A DNA stretch of 64,000 nucleotides from an uncultured Oscillospiraceae bacterium (GCA_910579155.1 CAJTTS010000009.1:1-64000), one strand, 5' to 3'. Positions 50,103 to 60,721 are shown, counted from the first letter of the stretch. Program-made: numbers and translations. Notes: generated from the letters alone by a model not told the origin.

Positions 50103-51275
50103 ATGGCTTTTGTAATGGATTCCACTGCCAGCCACGAGGACGTATTAAAAGTGATCGGCGTGGGTGGCGGCGGTAATAATGTGGTGAACCGCATGGTCCG
50201 CGCGGGGATGCAGGGCGTGGAGTTTATCGCGGTAAACACCGACCGCCAGTGCCTTAACGCCTCCGAGGCGACTCAGAAGCTGGCCATTGGCGAGAAGCTC
50301 ACCGGTGGAAAGGGCGCCGGGGCCAACCCCGAGGTGGGCCGTGAGTCCGCCAAGGAAAGTAAGGAACAGATCAACGCCCTGCTGGAAGGGGCGGACATGG
50401 TTTTTGTCACCGCCGGTATGGGTGGCGGCACCGGTACCGGCGCGGCCCCCGTGGTGGCGGAGATCGCCAAGGAAAAGGGCATCCTCACTGTGGGCGTGGT
50501 CACCAAGCCCTTCAACTTTGAGGGCCGCCGCCGTATGGAACAGGCCGCTAAAGGCATTGAGGAACTCCGGCAGAAGGTGGACTCCCTGGTCATCATCCCT
50601 AATGACCGTCTCCAGTATGCCACCGATGAGAAGATCACCTTTGCCAACGCGTTCGCCATTGCCGACGATGTACTGAGGCAGGCGGTGCAGTCCATCTCCG
50701 ACCTCATCAAGACCACAGGACTCATCAACCTGGACTTCGCCGATGTCACCGCCGTGATGAAGGACGCTGGGCTGGCGCACATGGGCGTGGGCCGGGCTGC
50801 GGGCAAGAACAAAGCCGAGGAGGCCACCCGCATCGCCATCAACAGCCCCTTGCTGGAAACCTCTATTCAGGGGGCGAAGGGGATCATCGTCAACATCACC
50901 GGCCCGCTGGATATGGGGCTGGAAGAGGTGCAGCAGGCCGCCGACATGGTGAAGGAAGTGGCTGATCCGGACGCCCTGTTCATGATGGGCACCGCCTTTG
51001 ACGACACCTTGGAGGACGAGTTGCGGGTCACGGTCATTGCCACCGGCTTTGGCACAGTGGACAATCCTGTGCCTGAGAAGGAAGAGGAGCAGCAGCCCGC
51101 TCAGGCTGCGGCTCAGGCTCCCGCCAAGCCCCAGGCCGTTCCAGAGGACAAGCCTAAGTGCGTTCCCGCCGGTGTGGGTCCCATCACGCCTCCGAAACCC
51201 TTGTCCGAATCCACCGCCGAGCCGGTGGAGGATGACCCTTTCGACGATATATTCCGCATTTTCAATAAGCGGTAG
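50103..51275 (+). CDS. ftsZ: Cell division GTPase FtsZ
   Basis: FtsZ polymerises into the Z ring. The nucleotide-binding glycines (GVGGGGNN, 19-26), the tubulin signature GGGTGTGAA (107-115) and the synergy-loop region ([15 protein letters not shown]) are intact. A Gln/Pro/Ala-rich linker precedes an unusual acidic C-terminal peptide, [14 protein letters not shown], which differs from the common D-I-P-x-F/Y-L/I-R form that binds FtsA and SepF. The length is 390 aa. ATG 50103 follows AGGAGGGG. There is no ftsA in front of it. Confidence 0.98.
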   Translation: MAFVMDSTASHEDVLKVIGVGGGGNNVVNRMVRAGMQGVEFIAVNTDRQCLNASEATQKLAIGEKLTGGKGAGANPEVGRESAKESKEQINALLEGADMVFVTAGMGGGTGTGAAPVVAEIAKEKGILTVGVVTKPFNFEGRRRMEQAAKGIEELRQKVDSLVIIPNDRLQYATDEKITFANAFAIADDVLRQAVQSISDLIKTTGLINLDFADVTAVMKDAGLAHMGVGRAAGKNKAEEATRIAINSPLLETSIQGAKGIIVNITGPLDMGLEEVQQAADMVKEVADPDALFMMGTAFDDTLEDELRVTVIATGFGTVDNPVPEKEEEQQPAQAAAQAPAKPQAVPEDKPKCVPAGVGPITPPKPLSESTAEPVEDDPFDDIFRIFNKR

Positions 51276-51281
51276 CGTATG

Positions 51282-51312
51282 CCCCTTCCGACCACTGGCC
51301 GGGAGGGGTTTG
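51282..51312 (+). terminator. Probable terminator of ftsZ
   Basis: CCCCTTCCG (51282-51290) and CGGGAGGGG pair with one wobble, followed by only a short TTT. It is a weak candidate. Confidence 0.4.
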
Positions 51313-51363
51313 CGCCTATCTGAAGAGACGGATTTACACTGACGGCGAGAGGGAAAAGCGAAG

Positions 51364-52254
51364 ATGGAATATATACCAGCCAAGCACCTGCTCCACCGCA
51401 GCCAGTCTGCGGAGTGGTTCGGCACCGACCACACCATGAACATTTACCGGGGCTGTTGCCACGGTTGCCTGTACTGTGACAGCCGCAGCGACTGCTACCA
51501 GACCGGGGAATTTGACAAGGTGCGGGCCAAGGCGGATGCGCTGCGTATCTTGCGGGATGATTTGGCCCGGAAGGTACGCCCCGCGTTCATCTGCACGGGG
51601 GCCATGAGCGACCCCTATAATCCCTTTGAGAAGGAGTTGGAGCTTACCCATCATGCGCTGGAGCTCATTGACGCTTACGACTGCGGCGTAGCCATTGCCA
51701 CAAAAAGTGATTTGATTGTGCGGGACATTGACATTCTGGCCTCTATTCAAAGCCATTCCCCGGTGATCTGCAAGCTCACGGTCACCACGACGGACGAGGC
51801 CCTGGCGGCGAAGCTGGAGCCTCATGCGCCGTCCCCCGGCCGCCGCCTGGCGGCGCTGGAGCGGTTGAACGGGGCGGGACTGTTTGCCGGAGTGCTGCTC
51901 ATGCCGGTGCTGCCTTTTCTGGAGGACAGCGACGACAGCGTATTGGCGGTGGTAGAGGCGGCGGCCCGGGCAGGAGCGAAATTTATTTATCCCTCTTTCG
52001 GTGTCACCATGCGCCAGGGCCAGCGGGAGTATTTTTTGGATGGCCTGGAGCGTGCGTTCCCCGGCCAGGGGCTGAAGGAGCGCTATCTGCGGCGGTATGG
52101 GGACCGTTATCAGTGCGCCAGCCCAAGGGCGAGGTCATTGTGGAAGGTATTTACCGAGGCCTGCCGGGAGCGGGGCATTTTGTACGAGATGAAATCCATC
52201 ATCCGGGCGGCCAACTTGGGCTATGGGGACCGGCAGCTCACATTTTTTGATTGA
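51364..52254 (+). CDS. SPL-type radical SAM protein, 296 aa
   Basis: The N-terminal YRGCCHGCLYCDSR provides the CxxxCxxC cluster ligands, followed by TGAMSDPYNPFEKELELTHHALELI, which matches the spore-photoproduct-lyase-like/Rv2578c-type radical SAM family. The substrate is unknown, and these proteins are often annotated only as radical SAM. The full-length core barrel and a short C-terminal region are present. Its GC content matches its neighbours. It lies between ftsZ and gluQ with no functional link evident. Confidence 0.85.
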   Translation: MEYIPAKHLLHRSQSAEWFGTDHTMNIYRGCCHGCLYCDSRSDCYQTGEFDKVRAKADALRILRDDLARKVRPAFICTGAMSDPYNPFEKELELTHHALELIDAYDCGVAIATKSDLIVRDIDILASIQSHSPVICKLTVTTTDEALAAKLEPHAPSPGRRLAALERLNGAGLFAGVLLMPVLPFLEDSDDSVLAVVEAAARAGAKFIYPSFGVTMRQGQREYFLDGLERAFPGQGLKERYLRRYGDRYQCASPRARSLWKVFTEACRERGILYEMKSIIRAANLGYGDRQLTFFD

Positions 52255-52268
52255 CAGGGGGATGGCAT

Positions 52269-53191
52269 ATGAAGATACGGGGCCGCTTTGCGCCCACTCC
52301 CAGCGGGCGGATGCATCTGGGCAACCTGCTGGCGGCGCTGCTGGCCTGGCTGGACGTGCGCAGCAACGGGGGAGAGCTGGTGCTGCGCATCGAGGACCTG
52401 GACACCCAGCGGACAAGCCGGTCATTTGCCCGGCAGCTCATGGACGACCTGCGCTGGTTGGGTCTTGACTGGGATGAGGGTGGGCTGGAGCCGGCCTATA
52501 TGCAGAGCCGCCGCACCGCCTGCTACGAGGAGGCGTTTCGGACACTGGAGGAAATGGGGCTGGTCTACCCCTGCTACTGTACCCGGTCGGAGCGCATGGC
52601 TGCTTCCGCCCCCCACCGGGACGACGGTGCGGTGGTATATAGCGGCAAGTGTTTTCACTTAACAGAGGAGGAACGGGTGGAGTTAAAGCGTAGAGGCCGC
52701 CGTCCGGCGTGGCGGGTGCGGTGCCCTGACTTGGAGATCGCCCTGGAGGACGGAAATTGCGGCCTCTATGCCGAGAATCTGGCCCGTGACTGCGGTGATT
52801 TCATTGTGCGCCGGTCCGACGGGGTGTTTGCGTATCAATTGGCGGTGGTGGTGGATGATGCGCTCATGGGGGTGAACCATGTAGTACGGGGAAGGGATCT
52901 GCTGTGCTCCGCGCCCCGACAGATGTGGCTCCATGAGGTGTTGGGTTATGAGCCGCCGAAATTTTTCCACACGCCCTTGCTGCTGGCCCCCGACGGGCGG
53001 CGGTTGGCCAAACGGGACCATGACTTGGATATGGGCGCGCTGCGGGAGCGGTACTCACCGGAGGAGCTGACGGGGCTGCTGGCTTGCTATGCGGGTCTGT
53101 TGGACTGCCCGGAAAAAGTGACAGCCGGAGAGCTTGTCCGTGAGTTTTCATGGGCAAAAGTGCCGAAAAATGACGTTGTGGTTTGTTTATC

Positions 53192-53195
<4 letters not shown>
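52269..53195 (+). CDS. gluQ: Glutamyl-Q tRNA(Asp) synthetase
   Basis: This GluRS-like catalytic domain lacks the anticodon-binding half (308 aa against about 480). The class I HIGH-like motif is PTPSGRMHLGN, the zinc-site cysteines occur in YPCYCTRSER and later in SGKCFHL, and a KMSKS-equivalent lies in LAKRDHDL. GluQ-RS attaches glutamate to queuosine at position 34 of tRNA-Asp. ATG 52269 has AGGGGGATG upstream. The gene end overlaps the -35 of the guaB promoter. Confidence 0.88.
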
Positions 53196-54726
<1,531 letters not shown>

Positions 54727-54745
54727 GCGGAATAAGTATCGACGA

Positions 54746-54781
54746 AAAAACCGGCGCGGCGTTCAGGCCGCGTCGGCTTTT
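54746..54781 (+). terminator. Terminator of guaB
   Basis: AAAAAACCGGCGCGGC and GCCGCGTCGGCTTTTT form a 10-bp stem with one wobble and a T tract. It can also act on the convergent gene from the other side. Confidence 0.85.
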
Positions 54782-54821
54782 TGCTATTTAAAAAATTTAT
54801 GGCCGATCCCAGAGATTTCCC

Positions 54822-56132
54822 TTAGTGCTCGCACTTCCAGAAAAATACGCTGTAGGGAGGCAATTCGCTGCCGCCGCCAAAGTCGTGCTCCTGCCCGGTG
54901 AGCAAGTCCACCGCCCGACCGCACCCGGCGTCGAAGTGGGCCCAGTAGGGTTGGCTGTCGGCATTCACCGCCACCAGCACCCGCTCGTGCTCGGAGCAGC
55001 GCTGGAATACCGTCTGCTTATTGGTGAGCACCAGGTCTTTGAAATCCCCCCAGCACAGGGCTTCGCTCTCCCTGTGGGCCTTTGCCATGGCGGCGATCCG
55101 GTCGGTGAGGTCGTTCCACTCCGGGTGGTCGAAACAAGGCCGCAGGGCCTCGTCGCCCTGGGATTTATCTCCTTTGACGCCCCACTCGCTGCCATAGTAC
55201 AGACAAGGGATGCCGGGCATACCGAATACCAAGCCATAAATGAGGGGCAGGTGGGCGGGGTTTTGCAGGATGGAGGCCACCCGGGTGACGTCGTGGTTGT
55301 CGGCGAAACACAGCAGGTGCTTGCCCTTGTACAGCGTCCACTGCTCGGGGCCGAATTGCCGCTTCAGGCTGTGGACAATCTCAAACAAGTTCATGGAATT
55401 GAGGGCGGAGTAAAGCCCCTTATAGCATTCGTAGTTGGTGCAGGAGTGAAGCAGATCATCTCCAACCCACTGGTTATAGTCCCCGTGGAGGGTTTCGCCA
55501 ACCAGGAAGAAATCGGGCTTCACCTCGTTGCAGAACCAGCGCAGGCGGCGCAGGAAATCCTTGTCCAGGCAGTAAGCCACGTCCAGGCGCAAGCCGTCGA
55601 TGTCGAACTGCTCGACCCAGAAGCGAATGGTGTCTAGAATGTAATCCGCCACCGCCGGGTTGCGCAGGTTCAACTTCACCAGCTCGTAGTGGCCCTCCCA
55701 GCCCTCGTACCAGAAGCCGTCGCCGTAGTTGGAGTTGCCGTCGAAGTTGATGAGAAACCAATCTTTATAGGAGGAGTCCCACCGTTTTTCCCGCACATCC
55801 TGGAAAGCCCAGAAGCCCCGGCCCACATGGTTGAACACCCCGTCCAGCACCACCTTGACGCCGTGGTCGTGAAGGGTCCGGCAGACCTCCGCAAACTCTT
55901 CGTTGGTGCCCAGGCGGCAATCAATTTTGCGGTAATCCCGGGTGTCGTAGCCGTGGCGGTCGCTGTCAAACACCGGGCCTAGGTACAGGGCGTTTGCCCC
56001 CAGTTTTTCTATGTGCTCTGCCCAGGCGCCGACTTTCCCGATGCGGCTGGCCTGGACGCCGTCGTTCTCCCAGGGGGCTCCGCAAAAGCCCAGAGGATAG
56101 ATGTGGTAAAATACGCTCTGTTCCGCCCACAT
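54822..56132 (-). CDS. GH13 alpha-amylase / cyclomaltodextrinase-like enzyme, 436 aa
   Basis: The four GH13 regions are present: DGVFNHVG (I), GLRLDVAY with nucleophile D184 (II), VGETLHGD with acid/base E213 (III) and FADNHDVTR with D281 (IV). There is no signal peptide, so it acts on imported maltodextrins. It is compact and lacks the N-terminal domain of neopullulanases. I place the start at ATG 56132, with AAAGGAAG upstream; a GTG at 56141 is also in frame. It is convergent with guaB and not next to a sugar transporter. Confidence 0.88.
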   Translation of the reverse strand: MWAEQSVFYHIYPLGFCGAPWENDGVQASRIGKVGAWAEHIEKLGANALYLGPVFDSDRHGYDTRDYRKIDCRLGTNEEFAEVCRTLHDHGVKVVLDGVFNHVGRGFWAFQDVREKRWDSSYKDWFLINFDGNSNYGDGFWYEGWEGHYELVKLNLRNPAVADYILDTIRFWVEQFDIDGLRLDVAYCLDKDFLRRLRWFCNEVKPDFFLVGETLHGDYNQWVGDDLLHSCTNYECYKGLYSALNSMNLFEIVHSLKRQFGPEQWTLYKGKHLLCFADNHDVTRVASILQNPAHLPLIYGLVFGMPGIPCLYYGSEWGVKGDKSQGDEALRPCFDHPEWNDLTDRIAAMAKAHRESEALCWGDFKDLVLTNKQTVFQRCSEHERVLVAVNADSQPYWAHFDAGCGRAVDLLTGQEHDFGGGSELPPYSVFFWKCEH

Positions 56133-56218
56133 GGGCGTCACTTCCTTTCTCTATCAGTACTTCAAGGCCGGAAAGGCCGTGAACAAATAGTATAGCAGAA
56201 AAATGCGTGAAATGCAAG

Positions 56219-56797
56219 CTACCCTCTTTGACAATCCATGTGCCGAAGTAAAGTACGCATTTGAGCCACGCCTTGCCGCTGCTGGATGACAATGGAGCGG
56301 AGTATGGGCACCAGCTCGGTGCACACATCGTATTTCAACGCGTTATCGGCCATCTGAATGGCCCCCTGATGGTGAGGAATCATCTCTCTCATAAAGACAG
56401 AACCCAGGCGGTTGTTTTCTGGTGCGGAACCCATCTGAGCGTACATCTCCCGATAGATCAGGTCCATCCGCCGCTGATAGAGACGCAGGTCCATCTGGGG
56501 ATTGGTGAGTTGAGTACAGGCGGCCAGGGCCTCCTCCATCTGGCCGATGCCCTTGGTCTGCTGGTCGATGATGCGCTGGGCGATCCGCCGGAGGCTGCTG
56601 TTTTCAGTAAAGCGGAGGATGTTGGTAGACATCCGGATGGCAGCCCGGTGGTGGGGGATCATTTGGGCGATGAAGTTGTGGGAGATGCTCTGGGTGAGGC
56701 CGGCGGTAGTCATGCCCTGAATCATTTCATCTAAGATTTGATAAAAGCAGCATAGGTAGGTTTTTGAGTCCTCACCGAGCAGACAGGTGTTTTTCAT
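56219..56797 (-). CDS. DUF305-family protein with two MIPHH motifs, 192 aa
   Basis: Two copies of the DUF305 core are visible, MIPHHRAAIRMSTNIL and MIPHHQGAIQMADNAL, about 105 residues apart, each in a helical bundle of the ferritin-like kind. The His/Met-rich pattern suggests metal binding. No signal peptide is seen, unlike many DUF305 proteins, so it is probably cytoplasmic. I use ATG 56797 because GGAGGG is correctly spaced there; ATGs at 56803 and 56821 are too close or unsupported. The function is unknown. Two Cys (CC) occur near residue 16. Confidence 0.8.
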   Translation of the reverse strand: MKNTCLLGEDSKTYLCCFYQILDEMIQGMTTAGLTQSISHNFIAQMIPHHRAAIRMSTNILRFTENSSLRRIAQRIIDQQTKGIGQMEEALAACTQLTNPQMDLRLYQRRMDLIYREMYAQMGSAPENNRLGSVFMREMIPHHQGAIQMADNALKYDVCTELVPILRSIVIQQRQGVAQMRTLLRHMDCQRG

Positions 56798-56888
56798 AGT
56801 CATGCCCTCCTTTGCTCCCATTCTATGAGGGAAAAGGCGGGGAGGTTCAAAAAAGTCCGCCCCCGGTGATTCGGAGGCGGACTTGAAT

Positions 56889-58943
56889 TCATCGTACGAT
56901 TTTATAGTAGGTGCGGGCGGTGAGCAGGTAGACCACGGCGTATACCGCCAGGAAAGCCGCCAGAGTTCCCCCGGTGCACAGCGCCACGGTGAGCACGTTT
57001 CGAACCCCGAACATGGTCAGCATCCGAGCCACCAGATTGAAGTCGAACAGGATGTGGACTGCGGCTACGGCGATGGGCAGGAAGAACACGATGAGTACTT
57101 GACTGCGGATGGAGGACTTAACCTCCCGCTGGCTCAGGCCAACCTTGCGCATGATCTCGAACCGGCCTTGGTCCTCGTAGCCCTCGGACACCTGCTTGTA
57201 GTAGATGATGAGTACGGTGGCCATCAGAAAGATGATACCCAGGATGATGCCCAGGAACAGGAAGCCCCCGGCCATGGAATAGCCGTCCACCGCCATCTCG
57301 GCCCGGCTGTTCACCCGCCAGTATTCCCAGCTCCCGGTGCCCTCGAAAAACTGCTGGTCATTGATAACGGCGTCGGACCAGGCATCCATCAGGTCCAACT
57401 CCTGGTCGTTGGTGCAGTCCAGGTCCACCAGCAGGACGGCGGTGGGGTCGGCGGCGTAGTTGTCCAGCGCGGCGCTTTGGAGGGCCCAAAATTCATCCAG
57501 CACAGCCCGGTCCGGCACCACAAGGCACAGCGTTTCGTTCATGTCAAAGGTGGTGCGGAAATACTCAATTTCGGGCAGGGTGTCCACGACAGTCAGGCTG
57601 GCAGGCGCACCCACCTCGCTGCCCTCGGAGATTGAGACGCCCTGTACAACGAGCTCTGGACCAAAACCGGTGGGAAGCTGACCGCACACCGCGGCATCAC
57701 CCGGGCGAAGAGTGGGAGCATCCCTTCCGGTGAGGGCGGCATAGCCCTCCGCGGTGAGCAGGTAGAGGGCGCGGCGGTCGTTGTTTTCCCCCTGGGCCCC
57801 CGGCTCCAGGCGAACGGTGTCCGGATTGGCCAGGACGTTGAAATGCAGGTATTCCGCCGCGCTCAGGTTGGTGATGGGAATAGTTTGTTCCTGGCAAAAG
57901 CGCTCCACCATCGCTTTCGCACCGTTGAGGTCAGGGCTTTGCCCCTGGCTGGGGTCAAAGCTGATGGTCATATTGAGGTTGGCGGGGTACTGGGCGGCGA
58001 TGATCTCCCCTTGTCCCAGGTAGAGGGCCAGGGTTCCCGAAATCATCACCATCACCATGGTGGACAGAATGCAGATGTTGGCCAGTCCCACGGCGTTGCG
58101 CTTCATACGGTACAGCATCCCGGACACGCCGATGAAATGGCTGGTCTGGTAATAGAAGCCCTTGTTGTTGCGAAGAATTTTTAGCAGGGCGATGCTTCCG
58201 GCGGTGAACAGGCAGTAGGTGCCGATGATGACCAGGATGACCGCCAGAAAATAGAAGAGCATGGCAAGGGCGGGGTCCTTGGTGGTGACGGCGATGAAAT
58301 ACCCCGAACCCATAGAGACTGCGCCGACCACCGCCAGCAGCCAGCGAGTCCGCGGCTCCTTTTCTCCTACATTTCCGTCATGAAGTAGCTCAATGGGGTT
58401 GGACACCCGTACCCGGATCAGGTTGAGGAACAAGGCCAGCGCCAGCAGCCCACCGAAAAACACTGCGGTGACAATGGCGGCAGGGAGGGACAGGGAGGAG
58501 CTGAACGGGATGGAGAACTGGAGCAGGGAGGCCAGGGCAATGGTAGCCAGCTTGTGGAGGACCACGCCCAGCACCAGCCCGCCCACAATGCCGATGAGGG
58601 CGGTGTACAGGCTCTCCCAGCACTGAATGAGGGCGATGTTGCCTTTTCCCATGCCCAGGATGTTGTACAGGCCCAGCTCCTTTTTTCGCTGTTTCATCAG
58701 AAAGCTGTTGATGTAGAGCAGGAGTACGGTGGATAGAATCCCCGCCACAATCATACCGATCTGCATCATCACCAGCACATAGGCAAAGCCCCGCATGGTC
58801 AATACGCCCGGGTCAAAGCACAGGGCGCACATGACATAAAAGGCGGCGGTGAGTCCCGCCAGGGCCAGCAAATAGGGGACAAAGAACCGGCGGTTCTGGC
58901 GCATCCCCTGGGCCGCCAGTTTGGGATAAAGCCCGTTACGCAC
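56889..58943 (-). CDS. BceB-type ABC transporter permease, about 684 aa
   Basis: This FtsX/BceB-like permease has about ten TM helices and a large extracytoplasmic domain of about 200 residues after helix VII. The N-terminal LAAQGMRQNRRFFVPYLLALAGLTAAFY pattern is typical. It starts at GTG 58943, overlapping the end of the ATPase gene by 8 nt; an upstream frame (to 59006) is read-through of that gene. BceAB-type systems expel or sense cell-wall-active peptides and normally pair with an intramembrane kinase, which is not adjacent here. Confidence 0.88.
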   Translation of the reverse strand: MRNGLYPKLAAQGMRQNRRFFVPYLLALAGLTAAFYVMCALCFDPGVLTMRGFAYVLVMMQIGMIVAGILSTVLLLYINSFLMKQRKKELGLYNILGMGKGNIALIQCWESLYTALIGIVGGLVLGVVLHKLATIALASLLQFSIPFSSSLSLPAAIVTAVFFGGLLALALFLNLIRVRVSNPIELLHDGNVGEKEPRTRWLLAVVGAVSMGSGYFIAVTTKDPALAMLFYFLAVILVIIGTYCLFTAGSIALLKILRNNKGFYYQTSHFIGVSGMLYRMKRNAVGLANICILSTMVMVMISGTLALYLGQGEIIAAQYPANLNMTISFDPSQGQSPDLNGAKAMVERFCQEQTIPITNLSAAEYLHFNVLANPDTVRLEPGAQGENNDRRALYLLTAEGYAALTGRDAPTLRPGDAAVCGQLPTGFGPELVVQGVSISEGSEVGAPASLTVVDTLPEIEYFRTTFDMNETLCLVVPDRAVLDEFWALQSAALDNYAADPTAVLLVDLDCTNDQELDLMDAWSDAVINDQQFFEGTGSWEYWRVNSRAEMAVDGYSMAGGFLFLGIILGIIFLMATVLIIYYKQVSEGYEDQGRFEIMRKVGLSQREVKSSIRSQVLIVFFLPIAVAAVHILFDFNLVARMLTMFGVRNVLTVALCTGGTLAAFLAVYAVVYLLTARTYYKIVR

Positions 58944-59709
58944 GCTTCTCACCTCCGTCGGTGAGTCGGGTGAGGGTCTCGGTGATGAGCCGGTACATCT
59001 GGCCATCGGTGCGGTTTTCCCGGTAGAGCTGGTGGTATACCCGCCCGTCCCGGATGAACAGCACCCGGCCCGCGCGGCTGGCCGCGGCGGTGGAGTGGGT
59101 GACCATCAGCACCGTCTGACCGGCCCGGTTGATCTTGGTGAACAAGTCCATCAGACTGTCCGCCGCACGGGAGTCCAGGGCCCCGGTGGGCTCGTCGGCC
59201 AGGACGATCTGGGGCTGGGTGATGAGGGCCCGGGCCACGGCGCACCGCTGCTTTTGCCCGCCGGACACCTCATAGGGGTACTTGTCCAGCAGCGGTTCGA
59301 TGCCCAGGGTCTGGGCCAAGGGAACCAGGCGGCGCTTCATCTCCGGGTAATTTTTTCCTGCCAGGACCAGGGGAAGGAGGATGTTGTCCCGGAGGCTGAA
59401 GGTGTCCAACAGGTTGAAGTCCTGAAACACAAAGCCCAGGTTGTCCCGGCGGAAGGCGGCAAGTTCCTTTTCCCGAACAGCGGTCAGCTCCCGTCCCGCC
59501 AGCAGCACCGACCCGGCGGTGGGTTTATCCAGTGCAGCCAGGATATTCAGCAAAGTGGTCTTGCCCGAGCCGGACTCGCCCATGATGGCCACATATTCGC
59601 CCTGTTCCACCTCAAAAGAGACGTCCGCCAGGGCCTCCACCTTCTGACCGCCGAAGCGGGTGGAGTAAACTTTTTTTACATGATTGACTTCCAGGATCGA
59701 CATAATCAT
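58936..59709 (-). CDS. BceA-type ABC transporter ATP-binding protein, 257 aa
   Basis: Walker A is GESGSGKTT, the Q-loop QDFN, the signature VSGGQKQR, Walker B IVLADEPTGALD and the H-loop THS, so the ATPase is complete. The LolD/MacB/BceA subgroup feature FRRDNLGFVFQDFNLLDTFSLRDNI is present. With the overlapping permease downstream it forms a two-gene operon on the reverse strand. ATG 59709 (MIMSIL) or 59703 may start it; CCGGAGG precedes the first. Confidence 0.93.
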   Translation of the reverse strand: MIMSILEVNHVKKVYSTRFGGQKVEALADVSFEVEQGEYVAIMGESGSGKTTLLNILAALDKPTAGSVLLAGRELTAVREKELAAFRRDNLGFVFQDFNLLDTFSLRDNILLPLVLAGKNYPEMKRRLVPLAQTLGIEPLLDKYPYEVSGGQKQRCAVARALITQPQIVLADEPTGALDSRAADSLMDLFTKINRAGQTVLMVTHSTAAASRAGRVLFIRDGRVYHQLYRENRTDGQMYRLITETLTRLTDGGEKRA

Positions 59710-59895
59710 TACCTCCGGACTGTTGGGCGTGGCGCCTGATCTCTATGGCTCCACGCCTTAAATTGTATTACCTGTGTTGGTACAGATAGTATATAGAAAA
59801 AGGGTTAAGAAGCCAGAGGGGAAAATCGAAAGATTTCCTTAAGGTAGTCTGCGCAATCATATACCCGCACACATATCCGCATGGGGTTTTTTATA

Positions 59896-59923
59896 TTGAC
59901 AAAGGGAGAAAATGTGATAAAAT
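59896..59923 (+). promoter_or_regulatory. Promoter of the T-box/ASCH/alaS unit
   Basis: TTGACA (59896-59901) and TAAAAT (59918-59923) are 16 nt apart, just upstream of the T-box leader. Confidence 0.75.
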
Positions 59924-59929
59924 AGAAGA

Positions 59930-60145
59930 GCTGTGACGGAGTCAAGTCCAACGCGCCGCGTACCAGAGAGAGGGGATGGTGGAAGCCCTCACGCAAAGCG
60001 GGCGGACGCGCCGCTCCCGAGCCTCCCGCGATGAGCGGGACGGACCGTCTCCGTTACCGGACGAATAAGCGTCCTTGCCGTGAGGAAATCAGGGTGGTAC
60101 CGTGGAGCGTCTGCTTCACCCCTGAGTCAGGCAGGGGCTTTTTTG
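59930..60145 (+). promoter_or_regulatory. T-box riboswitch leader, probably alanine-specific
   Basis: The leader shows the hallmark T-box sequence AGGGTGGTACCG (60091-60102), preceded by a Stem I region with an AGAGAG element (about 59965-59970) and followed by an antiterminator/terminator choice. The terminator hairpin is CCCCTG...CAGGGG (60119-60137) with TTTTTT. A likely specifier is GCT in CGCGCCGCTCCC (about 60007-60018), matching alanine and the alaS gene downstream; a GCC reading one frame away is possible. Uncharged tRNA would stabilise the antiterminator and switch on transcription. Confidence 0.85.
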
Positions 60146-60163
60146 TTGCAAAGGAGGGGTGGA

Positions 60164-60601
60164 ATGACCCATCAGGAGATGTGGACCGCCTGCAAGGCTG
60201 TAAATCCCGCAGCCGGGGAGGATTATGAGCCCTGGGCCTATGGAGCTGATCCGGACGAGCTGGCGGAGCTGACCCGCACAGGTGTGAAAACTGCCACCGC
60301 CGGCGCCGGGCCGCTGTACGAGCTGGAGAGGGAACCCCTGCCCCAGGTCGGGGAGTATAGCGTGATCCTGGACAGCCGGGACGAGGCGGTGTGCGTCATC
60401 CGCACCACACGGGTGTATACCGTGCCTTTTGACCAGGTGTCCGAAGAACAGGCCTACCGGGAAGGGGAGGGCGACCGAACCCTGGCCTATTGGCGGCGCG
60501 TCCACGAGCGCTTTTTCCGGAACGAGCTGTCGGAAGCCGGATTGGAATTCTCTCCGTCCATGCCCGTGGTGTGCGAGGAGTTCGAGGAGGTCTATCCCTA
60601 G
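60164..60601 (+). CDS. ASCH domain protein, 145 aa
   Basis: The protein fits the ASCH/PUA-like fold: W-x-YGADPDELAELTRTGVKTATAG near the start, a central VGEYSVILDSRDEAVCVIRTTRVYTVPF and a C-terminal WRRVHERFFRNEL..FSPSMPVVCEEFEEVYP. ASCH domains bind RNA or modified nucleotides; close relatives hydrolyse N4-acetylcytidine, but I cannot assign activity. It is the first gene after the T-box (GGAGGGG RBS), so it should be regulated by tRNA charging together with alaS 120 nt downstream. Confidence 0.85.
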   Translation: MTHQEMWTACKAVNPAAGEDYEPWAYGADPDELAELTRTGVKTATAGAGPLYELEREPLPQVGEYSVILDSRDEAVCVIRTTRVYTVPFDQVSEEQAYREGEGDRTLAYWRRVHERFFRNELSEAGLEFSPSMPVVCEEFEEVYP

Positions 60602-60639
60602 AGTGAAACGCAATTTCGAGGGTAAAGTTTCTTTTTTCG

Positions 60640-60670
60640 CTTCCTTTTTCTTTTCAAAGAAAAAAGGAAG
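60640..60670 (+). other. AT-rich hairpin between the ASCH gene and alaS
   Basis: CTTCCTTTTTCTTT and AAAGAAAAAAGGAAG form a stem of about 14 bp with one bulge and a tiny loop. It lacks a T tract on the + strand, so it is not a normal terminator. It may be an mRNA processing or stability element. Confidence 0.45.
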
Positions 60671-60721
60671 GCCCTTGACCTTTAGTAAGCATACAAATCA
60701 ACATATACGGAGGTAATCCCT

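Noticed and set aside
59805..59996. 63-codon reverse-strand frame upstream of the ASCH gene
   Set aside because: It overlaps the T-box leader and promoter on the other strand and has no recognisable motif.
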